A stretch of DNA of 64,000 bases from positions 40,439,501 to 40,503,500 of the forward strand of contig JAYKYS010000002.1 of NCBI GenBank assembly GCA_036924285.1, read 5' to 3'. The translations under genes and the position numbers were made by a program. A model generated the notes under the pieces. It was given only the letters and a program-made list of their open reading frames with translations, ran no database searches and was not told the origin of the DNA. This DNA comes from Asterella californica. Taxonomy: Eukaryota > Streptophyta > Marchantiopsida > Marchantiales > Aytoniaceae. Positions 21,501 to 35,180 of the stretch are shown here, in pieces (position 1 is the first letter of the stretch; every line of letters starts with the position of its first letter).

Positions 21501-24500
21501 GTAGGCAAGCCCATCATCTCTCCATGAACTCTTCTCCAAAGTAGGCAACGAATCATTGTCGAAAGTGATCATAATGGATGCAGTGAAGTTTGATATGGAT
21601 TCAAGAATGGAAGATCTAGAACTCATATCAATCTTTCATCCATGAGTACAGTTCTTGCAACTTCTCATCCTCCATGTAGAACACTAAGAAACACTAGTGA
21701 AACATCTAGCAAGGAAGAATACCTCCACGAACCTTCGACCCACCATCTTATATCTGAAATCAGCGAGAAAGACCACAAAAGTGAACGCAAACGGATTGTT
21801 AGATTGACACGTTTCATTATCGTATGATTACTCATCCTAGACAATTGTGAATGTGGCATCTAATACGTCATTTGGCAAGTTACACAATAAGGCTCACAAA
21901 ACACTAAACAGAAACATAATCTAAGTTCTACAAGAATTTCACACAAGAACCGTGTCACAACACGACAACGGATCACTTGATCTGAGATCCATCTCCTTTG
22001 ATAGATAGATTTGGCTACCTTGAATCCAATGAGACCCCAAACTAACAGTTTGGAATTCTCCTCGTGAAAATGCAAATATTTAATCGTAATAAACAAAAAA
22101 CTAACATAAATCGATCTATTGTGACTCAATCTCCCTTCTCACGCTAACATAACAATTTAGTGCATGTACGGCTTCTCTTATGTGTAGGTGAAGACTCCGT
22201 GATCATGTAAGCACCAAGAACAAAGAGCTTGGTCCATCGATCATGAAGAACAAAGTGCTCTTAGATCGTAGATGAATAAAAATCGATGAGAACCTTCTCT
22301 CCTATGAGTCCATCTCTCTCACATCTCTCAAATCGTTCGATGAAACTTTGTAACGTCTTCAGTTTCTTAAAGACCTTGAAGTTTCGATCACAACAGATCT
22401 AGTGATAACAAGTTTGTACTCTGGAACGGTCCGAACGATCTAACTCTCATTCGCATGCAACTGAAGTAGTTTCAATTGTCTCATTCTTTACGTCTCAATT
22501 TCTTCCAAAACACACAACACGATCCGTCTCTTCCATACTATCTTATTCTATGCTTCATATGCAAAGATTTGAACCCAATGACACCTTACGTGCATGTATT
22601 GGACCTCTCAATCTCTCATAACGTCTATTGACAAGTCAGAGATACAAGTTGATCCTTTAAGCGTCCTCTTACGTCAGTTCACAGTATGCAAAGTTTTTAT
22701 ATTATTAATAAACAGACCACTTGTGTCCTTAGTATAGTCTTAGAAGTTGCTAATACCCAGTCGACATCAACAAAGTGAGGTCCAACTTGTTTTCTCATCT
22801 TTCAAGCTCCATAACGTCTTCAATAAGCATCCAAATGAAATAGATGAAATGTTCATGAGAAGCTCACAGTGAGCTCTATGTTGCCACCCCCATTCTCAAG
22901 ATCGGGCGTAGACGTGAACAACAGAATCCTAGTGGACTTACGTTAGGTTGTGAACGCTACGAGTAGGACTTAACAGCTCAGTCGGAAAGTCAAGAACAGA
23001 AGAACCCTAAGTGGTTTTCTGAACCAAGGTTGAAACATTGGGCTGTGACGTGGGGACCTATCCCAAGAGGACCTAGACGAGTGCTAACCTAAGGGGGCAA
23101 GTCTAGAAACGGACTGAAACACAAGACCAAAACATAGGTCTGAGACGTAGATCTGGACGTGAGTCCGAGACATGGATCTGGCGCAGATCGGCCCTGGTCG
23201 GATGCTGGTCCGAACCACAAGGTCCAAGTCTGGCGGTGGACCACAGTTCTTCAGAAAAATCCCAAGTGTTGAAACTCCAGCAACATTTTAGTTCGTGGAC
23301 GGAGCTCCACGTAAGATCCCGAGACGAATAAGGTATCATTGGAAAGATCTCGGCGAGATCTTTCCAGTGATATGCAGAACTCCTTCAATCTATATTGGAG
23401 CTGGGAATTATAGCCGATCATGTGATCTAGTTGTGGTATAATTTTTAAGGACCAAAGAGGAGAGCGAAACCGCCGATCTCCAGAAGTATATACGAGTGGG
23501 GCTTGATACTTGGGTAAGTCAAGACGAGTCACCCGACCCTAGGGTTCAGCGGGCGGACTCTGGAGACATGAGGTGATGGTTGGATCAATGTCAAGACGCG
23601 TTTCGATCTAGACTTGGACGTCTGGACTTAGGAACGATCCAAGGGCTGGGGCAAGACTTAAGAACCGGATGGCGGGTTAGACCACCATTCGGGAGCCTAG
23701 ACCCAAGTAGACATCACGGGCGGTTGAGCCGCTAGGTGTACTGGAGACACCGTTTAGGACCTTGGACTTTAGGGGAAGTCCGTCCCAAGTCATGTTGTGA
23801 CTTGCTCATGTTTTGGGACCGACCTAGCCAGATATAGGTCGGGACATAAAGAATGTTGAGCTTGAGAGTTAGGGAGACGGTCCGGCTCCGGTCTGGACCA
23901 AACGGGATAAAGATAAATGGTGCATGAATGCTAACATGTGACTGCGATTTGCATGTTAGCATTGTGAGTTTCGTGATCTATTGAGCAAGAGCTTTCGCTG
24001 AAGCAACAAGGCGGTAGGTGCATGAAATCTATCACTTGGTGCAGTGAAAATGTAGATCCAAAACTAGATCAAAAGTCATTGTTTCTTTGAAGCAAAAATG
24101 TGGAACTTTGAAATTTGACTTTTAAGTAAAAATCGTTCCACGCCACAACATCGTCACATCCTTCCACATATCAACACATGACATGTCGGAAAAAATTTTA
24201 CACGTAAGCCCATTTTGTCATGTTATCAATATTTTTGCCACGTCAGATTTTTCCACGTCAACATCCGTTATTGATCAAACTCTTAAACTTCTGACCTCCG
24301 TAACTCCTTCGTCTTAGCTCCGTTTGTGACAATCAAAATACTCTTATCGACCTACCAAGATGTAAAAATATATTTCTTGAACATCAATTCTCCACGGTAG
24401 TCGGTCCACGACACGACATCGCTTAGTTCGTTTTTTAAAAAATATCATTTGACTTAATTAGAATAATTCAACAGAAGTCAATAGCTTCAAATCTTTGTCA
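18540..24500. other. Long AT-rich intergenic stretch
   Basis: No supported gene. A 31-bp direct tandem duplication lies at 19488-19518 and 19519-19549, with one mismatch. Around 22900-23960 the base composition turns GC-richer, with recurring words such as gtctgagac, gatctgg and ggtccgg. This suggests an old repeat, but no protein similarity is visible. Short frames at 21190-22129 and 23103-23962 resemble nothing known. Confidence 0.5.
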
Positions 24501-24520
24501 AAGTATTACTAGTGGTAACC

Positions 24521-24790
24521 TTGTGGTAATTAACATAAATGATAATAAGCTTCTTTTTCACTTGTATTTTCTAATATGATTTAAATTCATTTAGTATATT
24601 TCTATAGAAAATCATTTGACTTATTTAGAATAATTCAACATGAACTGTATGTTTCCTCCAGTTAAAAAAATTAAATTCTTTTTCTTTCTAGAAACTCAAT
24701 CATCTTTAGAGTTCATTTTTCCAATAGTTGTATTGATTGTCAGCTCCCTTGAACTCCTCAAGTAGATCATTGTGAAGATATGAATTTGAC
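24521..24790 (+). mobile_element. Partial foldback element (copy C)
   Basis: This matches the left TIR and the first interior part of copy A (17770-18035) in the same order: the TIR, then cagttaaaaa, ctttctagaaactcaat, and gttcatttttc before the match fades. The right half and right TIR are absent. Confidence 0.75.
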
Positions 24791-24799
24791 ATTTTGAAT

Positions 24800-27150
24800 C
24801 CAAGGCAAAATATGCATCCAAATTGCACTTCTAGGAAGGAGGAGGAAATTGATAACCATTCAATAGAGAATGAAAATAATCATCGATAATTGGCTGCAAG
24901 TGGCGTTCAATTAAAGTAATTGAATGAAAATAGAGTGGAAAATTGAATGTAAAATGCACAGTCACTGAGGATATAATATTGATGAACAAGACATAATATT
25001 GATGAACGGGGTCTAAAATCGTTATTTGTGTAAAATTTTTAATATAATTTTTAATTTTTAAGTATTAAATTTGGATCATTAAATTTAACTTCATTTGGTA
25101 ATTTAATTACACATGTTTACACTAGACATATAAAATCCACACTCACGCTAACAGAACCGTTGTTCGATATAAAAGTAAATTATTTTCACATATAAAAATA
25201 TTTTTAGTTTATAACTTAACCCTTCCAATAGAAAAAGTTAAAATATAAATTAAAACTCTTTGCAAATAAGTCTGCTTGGCGTGAATAGACTGTAACAAAA
25301 CTGACGCCCTTGTGAGAGAAGTATACTATATAATTTAAAAGAACAAATATGTATGACTAATTGTGGTAATATTCATAGTTACCCCAACCAAACCACCGCT
25401 AACAAATAGAGACCGGATGATATTTAGTATTTTCATTATATTACCTTTTCGAATTTCGGGAGGAGGGAATAATGCAAAGCGCCGAAAACGTTAGGTGATA
25501 GATTAAATTTAGAACAAAATTTACTTTTTGAAGCAAGTCTTATAGTTCTTGGAGCGCAATTCGACTTACATGGCTTATAGGTCTTTTCTGGAAGTTTCGA
25601 TATGTATATTTAACAATATATTATATTTCGAAATAATAGTATAATAATATGTAAATTATTATACATCTGTATTAATGCATAATAGCATCATATAATATAT
25701 AATAGTGCATGTGTAATAAGATGTAATACTTATTATCAAAATACTAAAATATAAAGAAATTTTTTTTTAACACTTAATAGAATAAAAATTAACAATTCAT
25801 TTACAACCCCAAGTAAACCATCACAATCCCACACTGATTAATAAGTCCAGAAGTTCTATAGAGAGTATCTTGGTCTAATGAGGCGTCTAGGAAATAGTCC
25901 TATATTTCCTATCACTGGTCTAAGAATATCCTCAGTAATCCTTCACGTATGTATCTTGATACTTTCACGAACCAGGTTCATGCCTTATTCTTGAAACCAA
26001 GAAGAATGCTTTTTGTAGAGTCTCTATCTTCTCTTGACTTCTCCTATATGTCAATTGTATCACGAGTTCCTATATTTCTCCTTGGCGTTGTAACATAAGG
26101 TCTTGGACGGTACTTTTTATAAGACCTTATGAACTAAGTCAGTGATGAATGAAGGATTACCACTTCCTAAGAAATATTGATAACTAGAAAGAACTGTGGG
26201 ACCCTTCCTAGTACAAGGAAATGGGTTCTTGTTAATGAATGAGATGTCTCTCCTCTAAAGAATACCTTCTTGGTCTCTCGGGTCTCACCACTCTTTGCCC
26301 GATGGTTTCGGCTCCATGACTTCCCTCTCCACATAATACGCAAATCACACTTAGTCTTACATACAATCATTCATTCATATGGAGCTCAATGAGGTATGCT
26401 GAATGCAAAATCTCGAATATATAATAAGAGTTTTCTATAAGATGATAGTAATCATTACAAAAATGAATTCTACATATTGATTAGTCCTAATCATACACTA
26501 ACTAGACTAGAAGGATGGCGACAATGAGTCATAAGTCCTCATGGTACATTTTGCGCACCCTAGCTCTTATTGTCCCTTCTTATTGTCTTGTGGTGGGTCC
26601 ACGTCTTAGACCTAGTAAGTGAGACCTGACGTAAACATGACGTCGCTCTGTTTCTTAGAGGTGGGTTCGCTTCGAGCCCCTTTCCCCTCTCTCCTTCTTG
26701 TCCTCCTCGGCTCGTCTCATATTTCAGGAATTTCTGTCGGGCGCTATTTATTGTAAAAAGAATGTGGTTTCCATAAGGGTGATAATATATTATCCAATTT
26801 GAAAGTACCCATAATATTACTTTTACTACCCGATCCTAATGCATGTCTAATAATCTTGACATTACTGAAGTTAGATGCCAGTGGTATTCAATATAATTTC
26901 AAAATGATAAAACGGAAGAAGTAGGGTCATAGAGATGTGATAGACAAAGCAATTTAGCATAGACATTTATTTTTGTATGGAGCGTGACGGGATCTCATGG
27001 ATCATGGGCTTACACAAACGTGTATTTATTACTTTATATAAGCTCTTGCCTTATGACCTCATCGCCTTGTATGCCAGGCCTTGTTACACGGACCAGAAAG
27101 AACTGAGCCTTGTATGTTGGCCAGAAAGATCTATAAGGTTGTGTTTCAGA
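24800..27150. other. AT-rich intergenic stretch
   Basis: No coding region or RNA gene is supported. The part from 25560 to 25760 is extremely AT-rich with repeated tataat-type words. Short frames at 26167-26370 and 26977-27159 look random. Confidence 0.5.
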
Positions 27151-27161
27151 CATGTTTAATA

Positions 27162-27937
27162 TTCTAGAGATCCAGTCGATCTCAACGATAGTAAAATCTA
27201 TTTTCAGATATATTTAATTTACGACCAGACACTTGGAAAAAGAAAGATTTAGTCAAAAAATTGAAAAGATTAAATTATATTTTGTACATTTGTGTTCACA
27301 GGCAAGATTTTACTTGCCCCCAAGTGAAAGGTTCAAAGCACACCAGAAACACCTAGGCATTGCACCTACCCACTCTCTTTCTTAACAAGAGTAGAGGGAA
27401 CATACAGTTTATTCTTTTTAACTTTTTGAAAAACAATGTCTGAGTATGTTGTGGTAATTAACATAAATGATAGTAAGCATCTTTTTCACTTTTATTTTCT
27501 AATATGATTTAAATTCATTTAATATATTTCTATAGAATATCATTTGACTTATTTAGAGTTATTCAACATGATATTCCTTAGAACGGTATGCTCTGGTATC
27601 CCGGATCCGAATGGACGAGCACACGGTAGGAGGGCTGACAAATCTCCTACTTCTAGAATAAGATGCTTGATTCCTTGCATCTTCGTACCTCAGATTTGAA
27701 CTTTCACACCTTCACTCTTTTCGGGAAATTTATTTGATCACTCCTCCAAGATCCCCAAACACATCATAACAAGTTGGAAACTTTTCTGATCAAAGTTCAT
27801 TTGTGATGTGTAGTTATCAACATGTCGGAAAGTTTTGAGGACTAGGAAACATCGACGAACGAAACATGGAACACAGTCAAACATCTAGCTTTTAAACTCT
27901 TGAAAATCTACCATATCATCCTAAGCCTTCAAAACTA
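27162..27937. mobile_element. Foldback element with inverted interior (copy B)
   Basis: Positions 27162-27455 match the flank of copy A (17499-17770), and 27464-27590 match its left TIR, in the same orientation. The following 27591-27937 is the reverse complement of copy A's interior next to its right TIR (about 18064-18405), including gtcggaaagttttgagga. The copy stops at about 27937 without a second TIR. Recombination between TIRs that flipped the interior, then truncation, would give this order. Confidence 0.75.
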
Positions 27938-28117
27938 TAGAATTAGAAAGAAAATGAAACAGATAATTTTCGCACATTTCTGAATTACATGCTGGTCTCA
28001 TGCTAGGAGCCTGCAGAAGAGAAAGTTATCTACGAACGCTGTCAAGACTAACACAGCATTGCTAACAACGATTCGCAGTATCATGATGTTTCATTTGTCA
28101 ATATAAGACAAGACCTT

Positions 28118-29500
28118 TCATAACGTGTATGTGAATTTTGTGCCCTCGTGAAATATAGTATAGGGGATGAATAACATCGCAATGCAAGTAGTACGCTTGC
28201 CCACACAAAGGGAAGAACTTAGAAAAGAAAATGACGCGTACCTTATAGCATGATTGTCTGTGTACTTACTTAGTAAAAGTTCTGAACTAGGAACGGAATA
28301 TTGAGAATTATATTGTTGTATGGTGGTATATCTGGTAGGCGTAATCCGCAGTGCACGAAATATCCATCCTACTGTAGTGTAGCCCGCAATCCCAAAGAAG
28401 CACACGGCACGACGATCGAAGAGGTGAATGCACTCTACACTAGAACATTTTGTTCTAGCGAAATTTCTCGCCTTGGGACAGGATATTGCGAATGTGCAGC
28501 AAACTCATTTCTAGAACAAGGCCCCTTGTTGTAGAAGAAAAAGAGAGACGATATGGCACTAGACGAAGTCCAAATTAATCTACACGTATCATTCATGTAA
28601 TGTTCGGGGAAATCTGAGGTCTAGAACTGAGCATCCCGCCATCAACAGCAGATGGATTGTCTACCAGGGGAGCTAGAATGAAAGCGACCAAATGAATGTA
28701 TAACCAAACGAAATGCAGTAGAAACACCTTCCATCCCGTGCATCGATTCTAATAATTGAGGTCTGATACAGATCAAACTTGGCATTAAGTTTGGAACCCT
28801 AAACAGACTGCCGGAAAAGAGAAGTGAAAAGAAAGTGAAGTACATTAGGAAAAGAGAAGTGAGTGTGCTTCTTATCTTACAATAAACGATGGGAGCATTA
28901 AGCAAGCAACGAGCACAGCTCCACGTTCAAACTGCCAGTTGATCGGCCGTGGTCTAAAAGCTCAGTTGACACCGCTGATAAGTAGGTTAGCACTAGTAAG
29001 AGGTCAGGATATATCCCCGTGTATATGGAACGCAGCGCAAGGCAAGAACTTCCCACATCCACTGGAGGTAATCAGTGAATAGTAAACACACAGAATACCA
29101 CACACGGAAGATAAGAGGGATGAGCAAAAAATTTCAACTAAAGTTCTAACCTGGTGACAGAAAACTAGGAATGTAGCAACAGCACATTTCCAGAGCTAGA
29201 TTACTTGTATTATGTTCAGTTCAGGACACCTCTGATTATATGCCGGTATAGTGATTAGCAACCGGGTAAAAGAGTAGACCGTGTCTTCGTTAAGCGGTCC
29301 TTCCACAAGACTTGAGCACGACAGCTTCAATTCCGAACAGAAAAGTTCGATTTGCAGACAGGATCTGGAATACTTGACCATATACTCCAAAACAGCAGAT
29401 CTTGGAACGATTTAACTAAAATCCTGAAAAAATAATATATCACAAGCTCCTGAAAAATCCATCTAAAATGATTTAGAGAACTAACGTACTCTCTCAGCAT
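28118..29500. repeat. Diverged repeat shared with 42.5-47.3 kb
   Basis: Words and blocks here recur in the Kazal-type gene's intron and the region beyond it. The block around 29020-29060 (tggaacgcagcgcaaggcaag) matches 46455-46490. The block around 29145-29200 (taacctggtgacagaaaac, then cacatttccagag) matches 46665-46735 and 44580-44600. No function is seen and the short frames in it are not recognisable. Confidence 0.55.
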
Positions 29501-29636
29501 AACATCCAGAGCCAGTCACAGATACTCTTTCTCCGCCCGTAGAAGAGTGACGAATCCAGACATGGACTATTTTACAGAAGGAAACGAAGAAATAGTTACA
29601 AAAAGATGCCCCATTCTGGACAGATTACCTACAGAA

Positions 29637-30010
29637 TCAGCACAACTGCCAAATGAATGACCCTAGCTTGGACGAAGTAGTGTTCCTTCTGAAAGAATGA
29701 TTTGAACGCATATCAAGAAAGTAGTGCTTTCCTTACCTGCGCTTCAAACGGGAAAGACAAACTCCATCACAAACTTGGTATCTAACATACCCTGGCTTCA
29801 AATCCCTCAACTCCACAGCAAGAACCTTCGTCCCGTCGAGCGATGCACGTCTCCTTGAAGTACCACCAAGCTACACGGTGGAAGCCTTAACTCTGTTTGT
29901 GATCCTCAACAACCAGTACTTCACCGACAACAGCTAGACATTTCAAGAGCTAAAAAGTTCTTCAACCTACGTACCTGTCTAATCTGCGCAGCTGTAGATG
30001 TAGAAGCCAT
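29637..30010 (-). CDS. Small three-exon gene, unknown function
   Basis: On the minus strand an ATG at 30010 opens a 12-codon exon (29975-30010) ending at a good donor, cag|gtacgt. A second exon, 29737-29870, follows acceptor gtgtag and ends at donor gcag|gtaagg. A third, 29637-29688, follows a strong acceptor (ctttcag) and ends in TGA. The phases fit and give 73 residues. The middle part, with LDGTKVLAVELRDLKPGYVR, is basic and protein-like. I do not recognise it. The start lies about 700 bp downstream of the DnaJ gene's stop on the same strand. The exon model is inferred from splice signals only. Confidence 0.4.
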
Positions 30011-30714
30011 ATTCTCTAAAAGCAAGCACACGGTTCAAAGAAATTTTCCATGAACGTCACGATGCTCAACAAATCATGGCCCCACCTACTTTTCAAGTCA
30101 GGGAGTTCTTTGCTTGGTAAATTTCCTATTACACTAACGAACTACAGTATATACGAGAGGTTACAGAACCGCTTGAAGGCAAAGAGGTAGCGGCAGCTTA
30201 TGACCCCGACCACGTCGGAATGAGAATCCACCTCTTGTCTAGCAGATACGTCCTAACAGATAGTTCCTAAAGGACCACTTCGGCTGCTACATGCGGCGCT
30301 TACTGGCTCGAGCTTCACGCCTTCCCTGGGGCCTGCACCGCCAGACGCAACCATTAATTTTTCGTTCGACTTTCAATGTACGTCGGAACAATTCACTTTG
30401 TCGAATCAAGGACTAGGTGTAAACTACCCCAACATATCACATCCAGCTCAAGTTCCCACATTTTCAGGTCAACAGTATGAGCGGCCCGGTTGTTCAGGAT
30501 GTGTCGGTAAACTACTGAAAGCGATTCTCCCGAGTTAAAAGCACCTCTCCGCACGCTATATCTAGATGCCCTTACTTCCAATTAGCTGCAATGTCAGAAA
30601 CCTCCGCACCATTTGATGCTAAAATCGTGAGACTAGGATCTCTGCCCCAAGAAGTAGAAGCACTCCAACACAATTCACATGTCAATAACTGTGAACTGAC
30701 ACAACGTAACTGGA

Positions 30715-33700
30715 TCACAATTCGGCTCCGACACTTGGAGCGCTGGGTTTGGAGCGGCGAACAGTCGAGGCGCCAGCAGGTGCCTGTGGAACTGGAAAGG
30801 CTGCAGGTACCTGTGGAACTGGAAACGCTGCAAGGTCTGGCGTCACTGGCGAAGGTTGGGTAAACACGTAAGGATTGGAGGATGGTACATAAGGACTGGA
30901 GGATGGTACATAAGGATTGGAGGATGGTACATAAGGATTGGAGGATGGTACATAACTCGGTACTCCTGACGACGGAGGAGTGCTAACGTGGGGGGCTACT
31001 GGAGAAGGTGGTCCTGTGTTATGCGGCATGTAGCCTTCACTAGTTCGAACATGACTATCGTTTGGTACTCCTGAAGGTGGAACAGAGGATGTATCGTAGC
31101 TGCTCTGCAAAACCGCATCATAATCATTTCCATGATAAGAAACCAAATTCTAGCCCCACCTGGGGATGCATCAGAACCCAAAGTCTTCCAGCTTGACTGG
31201 CCCAGATTCAGAAGTCCCCATGTCTTTCCTTCACCTATTCCAAGACGCTCAAAGCCTGTCCGTACTGTCCGTCGCCTTGGAAGTCTCGTTCCCCGTAATC
31301 ACAAACTTGATCATTTGCTTTACAGATCTAATCAATAAACTCACTATGGTCGACGTCACCTCATCACACTCCGATAGAACGTCGTACTGGTACGTACCAC
31401 ATCACAATTACTGTGAAACTGATCAGTTCGTACTCAATTCACCTTGGCTGAGGGTGAGATATTCATCATCAGCACAATAACTGAACAATTCGACGTAAAA
31501 CGGCATGCATACCTTGGGAGAACTAGAAGAAGCTCCTTTGGGAGACTGTGATGTTTGCTCTGCAAAGGGAGCATCATTCGGTACAGCACCTTGAGCCTGC
31601 TTATAGGGCTTATCCTTCTCCAATTTAGCTTTGGAGGCTTGCTGTTCCAGAAAATAAAGATTTAACATTTCAGTTAGCAGGGTCAACCCCATGAAACGTA
31701 AATCTGCACATACCAGTACATCGATCTGGAACATCTATTAGGGGGTGTCAAAGTTTGGAACCTTTCCGAAAGACTCTAGACGCGCGGGAAGGAGTTACGT
31801 CTTCGGCCAGACCTTAATGCCCGCAGGAAACACCCGCTTGAGTAATTATTCTCGCTGTCAGAACTGAAAAATAAGTAATGAAGAGCTCACAGTGTCCATT
31901 CACAAGGGCGACCCAGAATGAGACGCGGTTCTACCCAAAGTTATACACAAATTATCCATGAGGAAAATTTCCTCCTAACTTAGACACTCCATGTTGTGCT
32001 ACAGACAGTACGCACGTCTCAACTTGAATGGAGGAGTGACAAGGTGAAGTAGGGAACTCGATGTACGGTACCTGGAATGCCAACCCCAACTTCTTCAAGG
32101 CTTTAGCTCGGAGTTTTTGAACGTCTTTCTTCACTGTCTGGTCGTGCAGTACCTAATGTAACAATCACGAACATTGATCCTTATATCAAATAGAGAAATT
32201 ACTTGATTCCTGAGAAATAACTTCCTAATGAATTCGAACTCAACAGTGTAGATGCTCAAGCGACGAACTCTGGTTGTATATCTCTTACCCTCTGACAAAC
32301 ATGTGAGACAGTTACTTCAATATCGGCAACATTGAGTTTCCAAAGAGAATCCAGCATTTGTTGTTGTTTGTCCTCCAAAAATTTCTCTACGGCTCCCTCT
32401 GTAAAAGTGCCGCCACCTTGCTCCATTGTCCTTCTCATCTCCTCTTGCATCTGCATTAACTGCACCGCACCTGGTCCACTCGACCTTTGCAATTTCAGTC
32501 ACAGATGTCGATCAAAACACGCTTGCTTACGTACCCGTTTTACCGGTAAAGAATGCTTTGAGTGACTAAGCTGTGCACCTTGAACTGATTGACAGAAAAA
32601 TGAATTTGAGCCAAAAGCAGGGAAAGAAAAGGAGAAAAAGAAAAGCAGTCTAAGGGGCACGCCAAAACCCTGCCAAGGCTACAGCCCAGGAGATAAACAA
32701 ACGACCATCCAACGACCCCCAAGGCACATATATTGCACGAACCTGCCGCAGCTGTAACTTGAGACTTGATAAAGTGACCTTTATCGCGGATCCATTCCGT
32801 TATAAAGGGTATGCCCAGAAATATTACTTTCTTTCCCAGCTCCTTAGCAGCTTGCCTGGAGTAGATGTAGCCTAGGGTGTAGAGCATTGGGTTCCCAAAT
32901 GCTGTCGTCATTCCAGTTCATCGAGTTAGAAGAGATGCTAAGAGAGACTCGCATTCATGGTCAATTCACACAGATTGTAAGATAATCTCGAAGCATATAT
33001 AAGTTGTGGACGACAAATCAACGATTCGCTCGGAAATGAAGGTGCCCTGGTGTAAACGCCCAACAACAACTAGGAGGATCATTCTTTTTGCACATTCTAT
33101 AGCTTGCGACTTAGTTCATGTATATCGAACGCTAAACGCTGTGACAACTTTCGGTGAACGCCGGAAAAGGCCCTCTCAAAACTGACGCCGCGTATAAATT
33201 CTCACACCAAGATAATTCAAGCCACGAGCGCCAACAAACGGAATGTGTGATAACAATCCGTACAAGTAGTAAAACACTGGTCAATAAATAAAACTATCGA
33301 GTCGGAAGGCGGACGATTACCTCCACCAGAAAGGCGTTCGGCTTCTTCCATCGCCCATTTAGTGAACTCCACTTTTTCTCCAGACACGTACTTTTGAAGA
33401 ATGTCGCTCAACTTTAGAACTAGCTTTTCTTCTCTTGCTTTTTGTGCTTCCTGCACCACTCCGTACAGGATCTTCTCAGGACCTTTCGAGCCATATATAC
33501 TGAAGCCAAAACAACCCAAGGTTTGGCAATCACTATTATTCCTCTGGGCATTACGTAACGACAACAATCCGGATCTGAAACAGTGATATGTGGCAAGGTC
33601 AGTTTTGCGCGTTAGGACCTCCCATGGACGACATATAACAGTATGCACTGACCAACTTCTAGAGTCTATGATGTAAGGCCTTTTCATTTCCAGTAAGCGA

Positions 33701-35180
33701 TCTCACCCTGAGCTTCTCCTGAGCTTGCCTTAAATCCAGCGCTTCACCTGGTACGTCTAAAGAAGCCATTGATGCCATAGCAAGTTGTCCAACATAGTCC
33801 TCAAAGAGCTCACTCCCGAACACCATACCAAAGACTGCTGCTGCATCCATCATGGAGTCCCTACAATATGAGCAAAAAGTCAGGCGCTGTTCTTTACCAC
33901 CTGTAAGAATCAGAAGAAGCCAATTTGAGTTGGAAGGAAGTAAACGGTACTCAAATTTCCTCTTCTTGGTTCGATGATATATACTCGTAACTATGTCAAA
34001 AACCTACAAATTCACTGCGATAAACAACTAACGTGGTCGGGTGCTTTGGTGTACACTCACTGTGAAACTCCAGATTTACCCAGTTTATCATACTGTTCTT
34101 TCTGCACTGGGTCACTAAGAACCTGATACGCCTCTCCCAGGACCTGCACACATACAAATGACCCAGTGTCACTATAGTATGTTGACAATTCCGGTTTCGT
34201 GAGGTGGAAACAAGCTGCATTCTGCGAAAAGGAAAGGTGTCGGTACAACCACATTTACATTGCAAACGGCCTTCACCTGAAAATTATGGGCAGCCTCCGG
34301 ATCATTTGGATTCTTGTCAGGGTGAACCTTTCTTGCCTGCAGACTCCCAACGTACGTAACGTTATGCACAACTAAGCGTATGACACTGTATGCGAACGCA
34401 TTCACCGCGGAAATGGGTAACGTTCAGAAGAAATGAGTTAGCTGAGATCCAGTTACTTCTAAATACTGTTTCCGGCTCCGTAACAGTGGTGGAATTGTAC
34501 TTCGTCAACTTCACTAGAAGCACAAGCTTAGAGTACGTGATGTCCGCTGTCTCCTTCATTCAACTGTAATATAAAGTCGGACACCAAGACCTAAGACACT
34601 ATGATGTTCAGTAGGTATCAATTTGAGGATCAACGTGTTAATCATTATCAAGTCCTTGTCAGGAGTCAGCAATGACGTCAGCTCAAAGCTGTACGATACC
34701 GACACAGAGAAGTACAGAGAACGAACTTATGAACATTTTATGGAATGTATAATGGACGTGTGTTATTCGATTCTTGATCTTTCGAATTGTGCAGATTACG
34801 TTTGTGACTGCAACCCCTTTCACTAGCTCCCTCGCGGAATTTCTGCTAGACCCACTCGTTCAATATATTAAGTGCAGTTTATGGAAGTCTTCAATTGAAT
34901 CTGTAGTCAACCGTCAGTCTGCCTGTACCAGATATCCACATAGACCGCGAATTTCAATCGCAAGAAGATAACACCTAACGGAATAGTCCGTGATAAAAGC
35001 AGAAACTAGTTTACCTCTCTTATTCTCTTAATAAGCAAGCAATCATCTTGTATGTTCCAGACCGTGTGAGGTGAAAACGATGACCAGTTCTACCTTGACG
35101 TAATAGGCTTTCTTGATTTCGGCCGCGGTTGCATCGGTAGAAACACCAAGCACCTCGTAGTACTGCATATCCTTCACCAT
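30715..35180 (-). CDS. DnaJ / DnaJ-X domain co-chaperone (Arabidopsis DNAJ10-like)
   Basis: Ten exons joined by GT-AG introns give one uninterrupted 484-residue frame: 35094-35180, 34277-34336, 34061-34143, 33707-33860, 33321-33450, 32743-32901, 32289-32470, 32072-32152, 31513-31641, 30715-31104. Residues 4-75 are a J domain starting [20 protein letters not shown], with the HPD motif at 34-36 that stimulates Hsp70 ATPase. Residues about 85-312 are a DnaJ-X domain ([47 protein letters not shown]). The start is right at the J domain, as in the plant family. The tail (about 320-484) is Ser/Pro/Tyr-rich with four YVPSSNP-type repeats and makes the protein longer than the roughly 400 residues I recall for Arabidopsis DNAJ10. 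No signal or transmembrane segment is seen, so a cytosolic or peripheral location is inferred. Confidence 0.93.
30871..30954 (-). repeat. Coding 21-bp tandem repeat in the DnaJ tail
   Basis: Four copies of a 21-bp unit (on +, variants of ggattggaggatggtacata) encode [21 protein letters not shown] and YVPSSNP at residues 406-433 of the DnaJ protein. A second, shorter duplication just downstream encodes AAFPVPQ twice. Confidence 0.93.
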
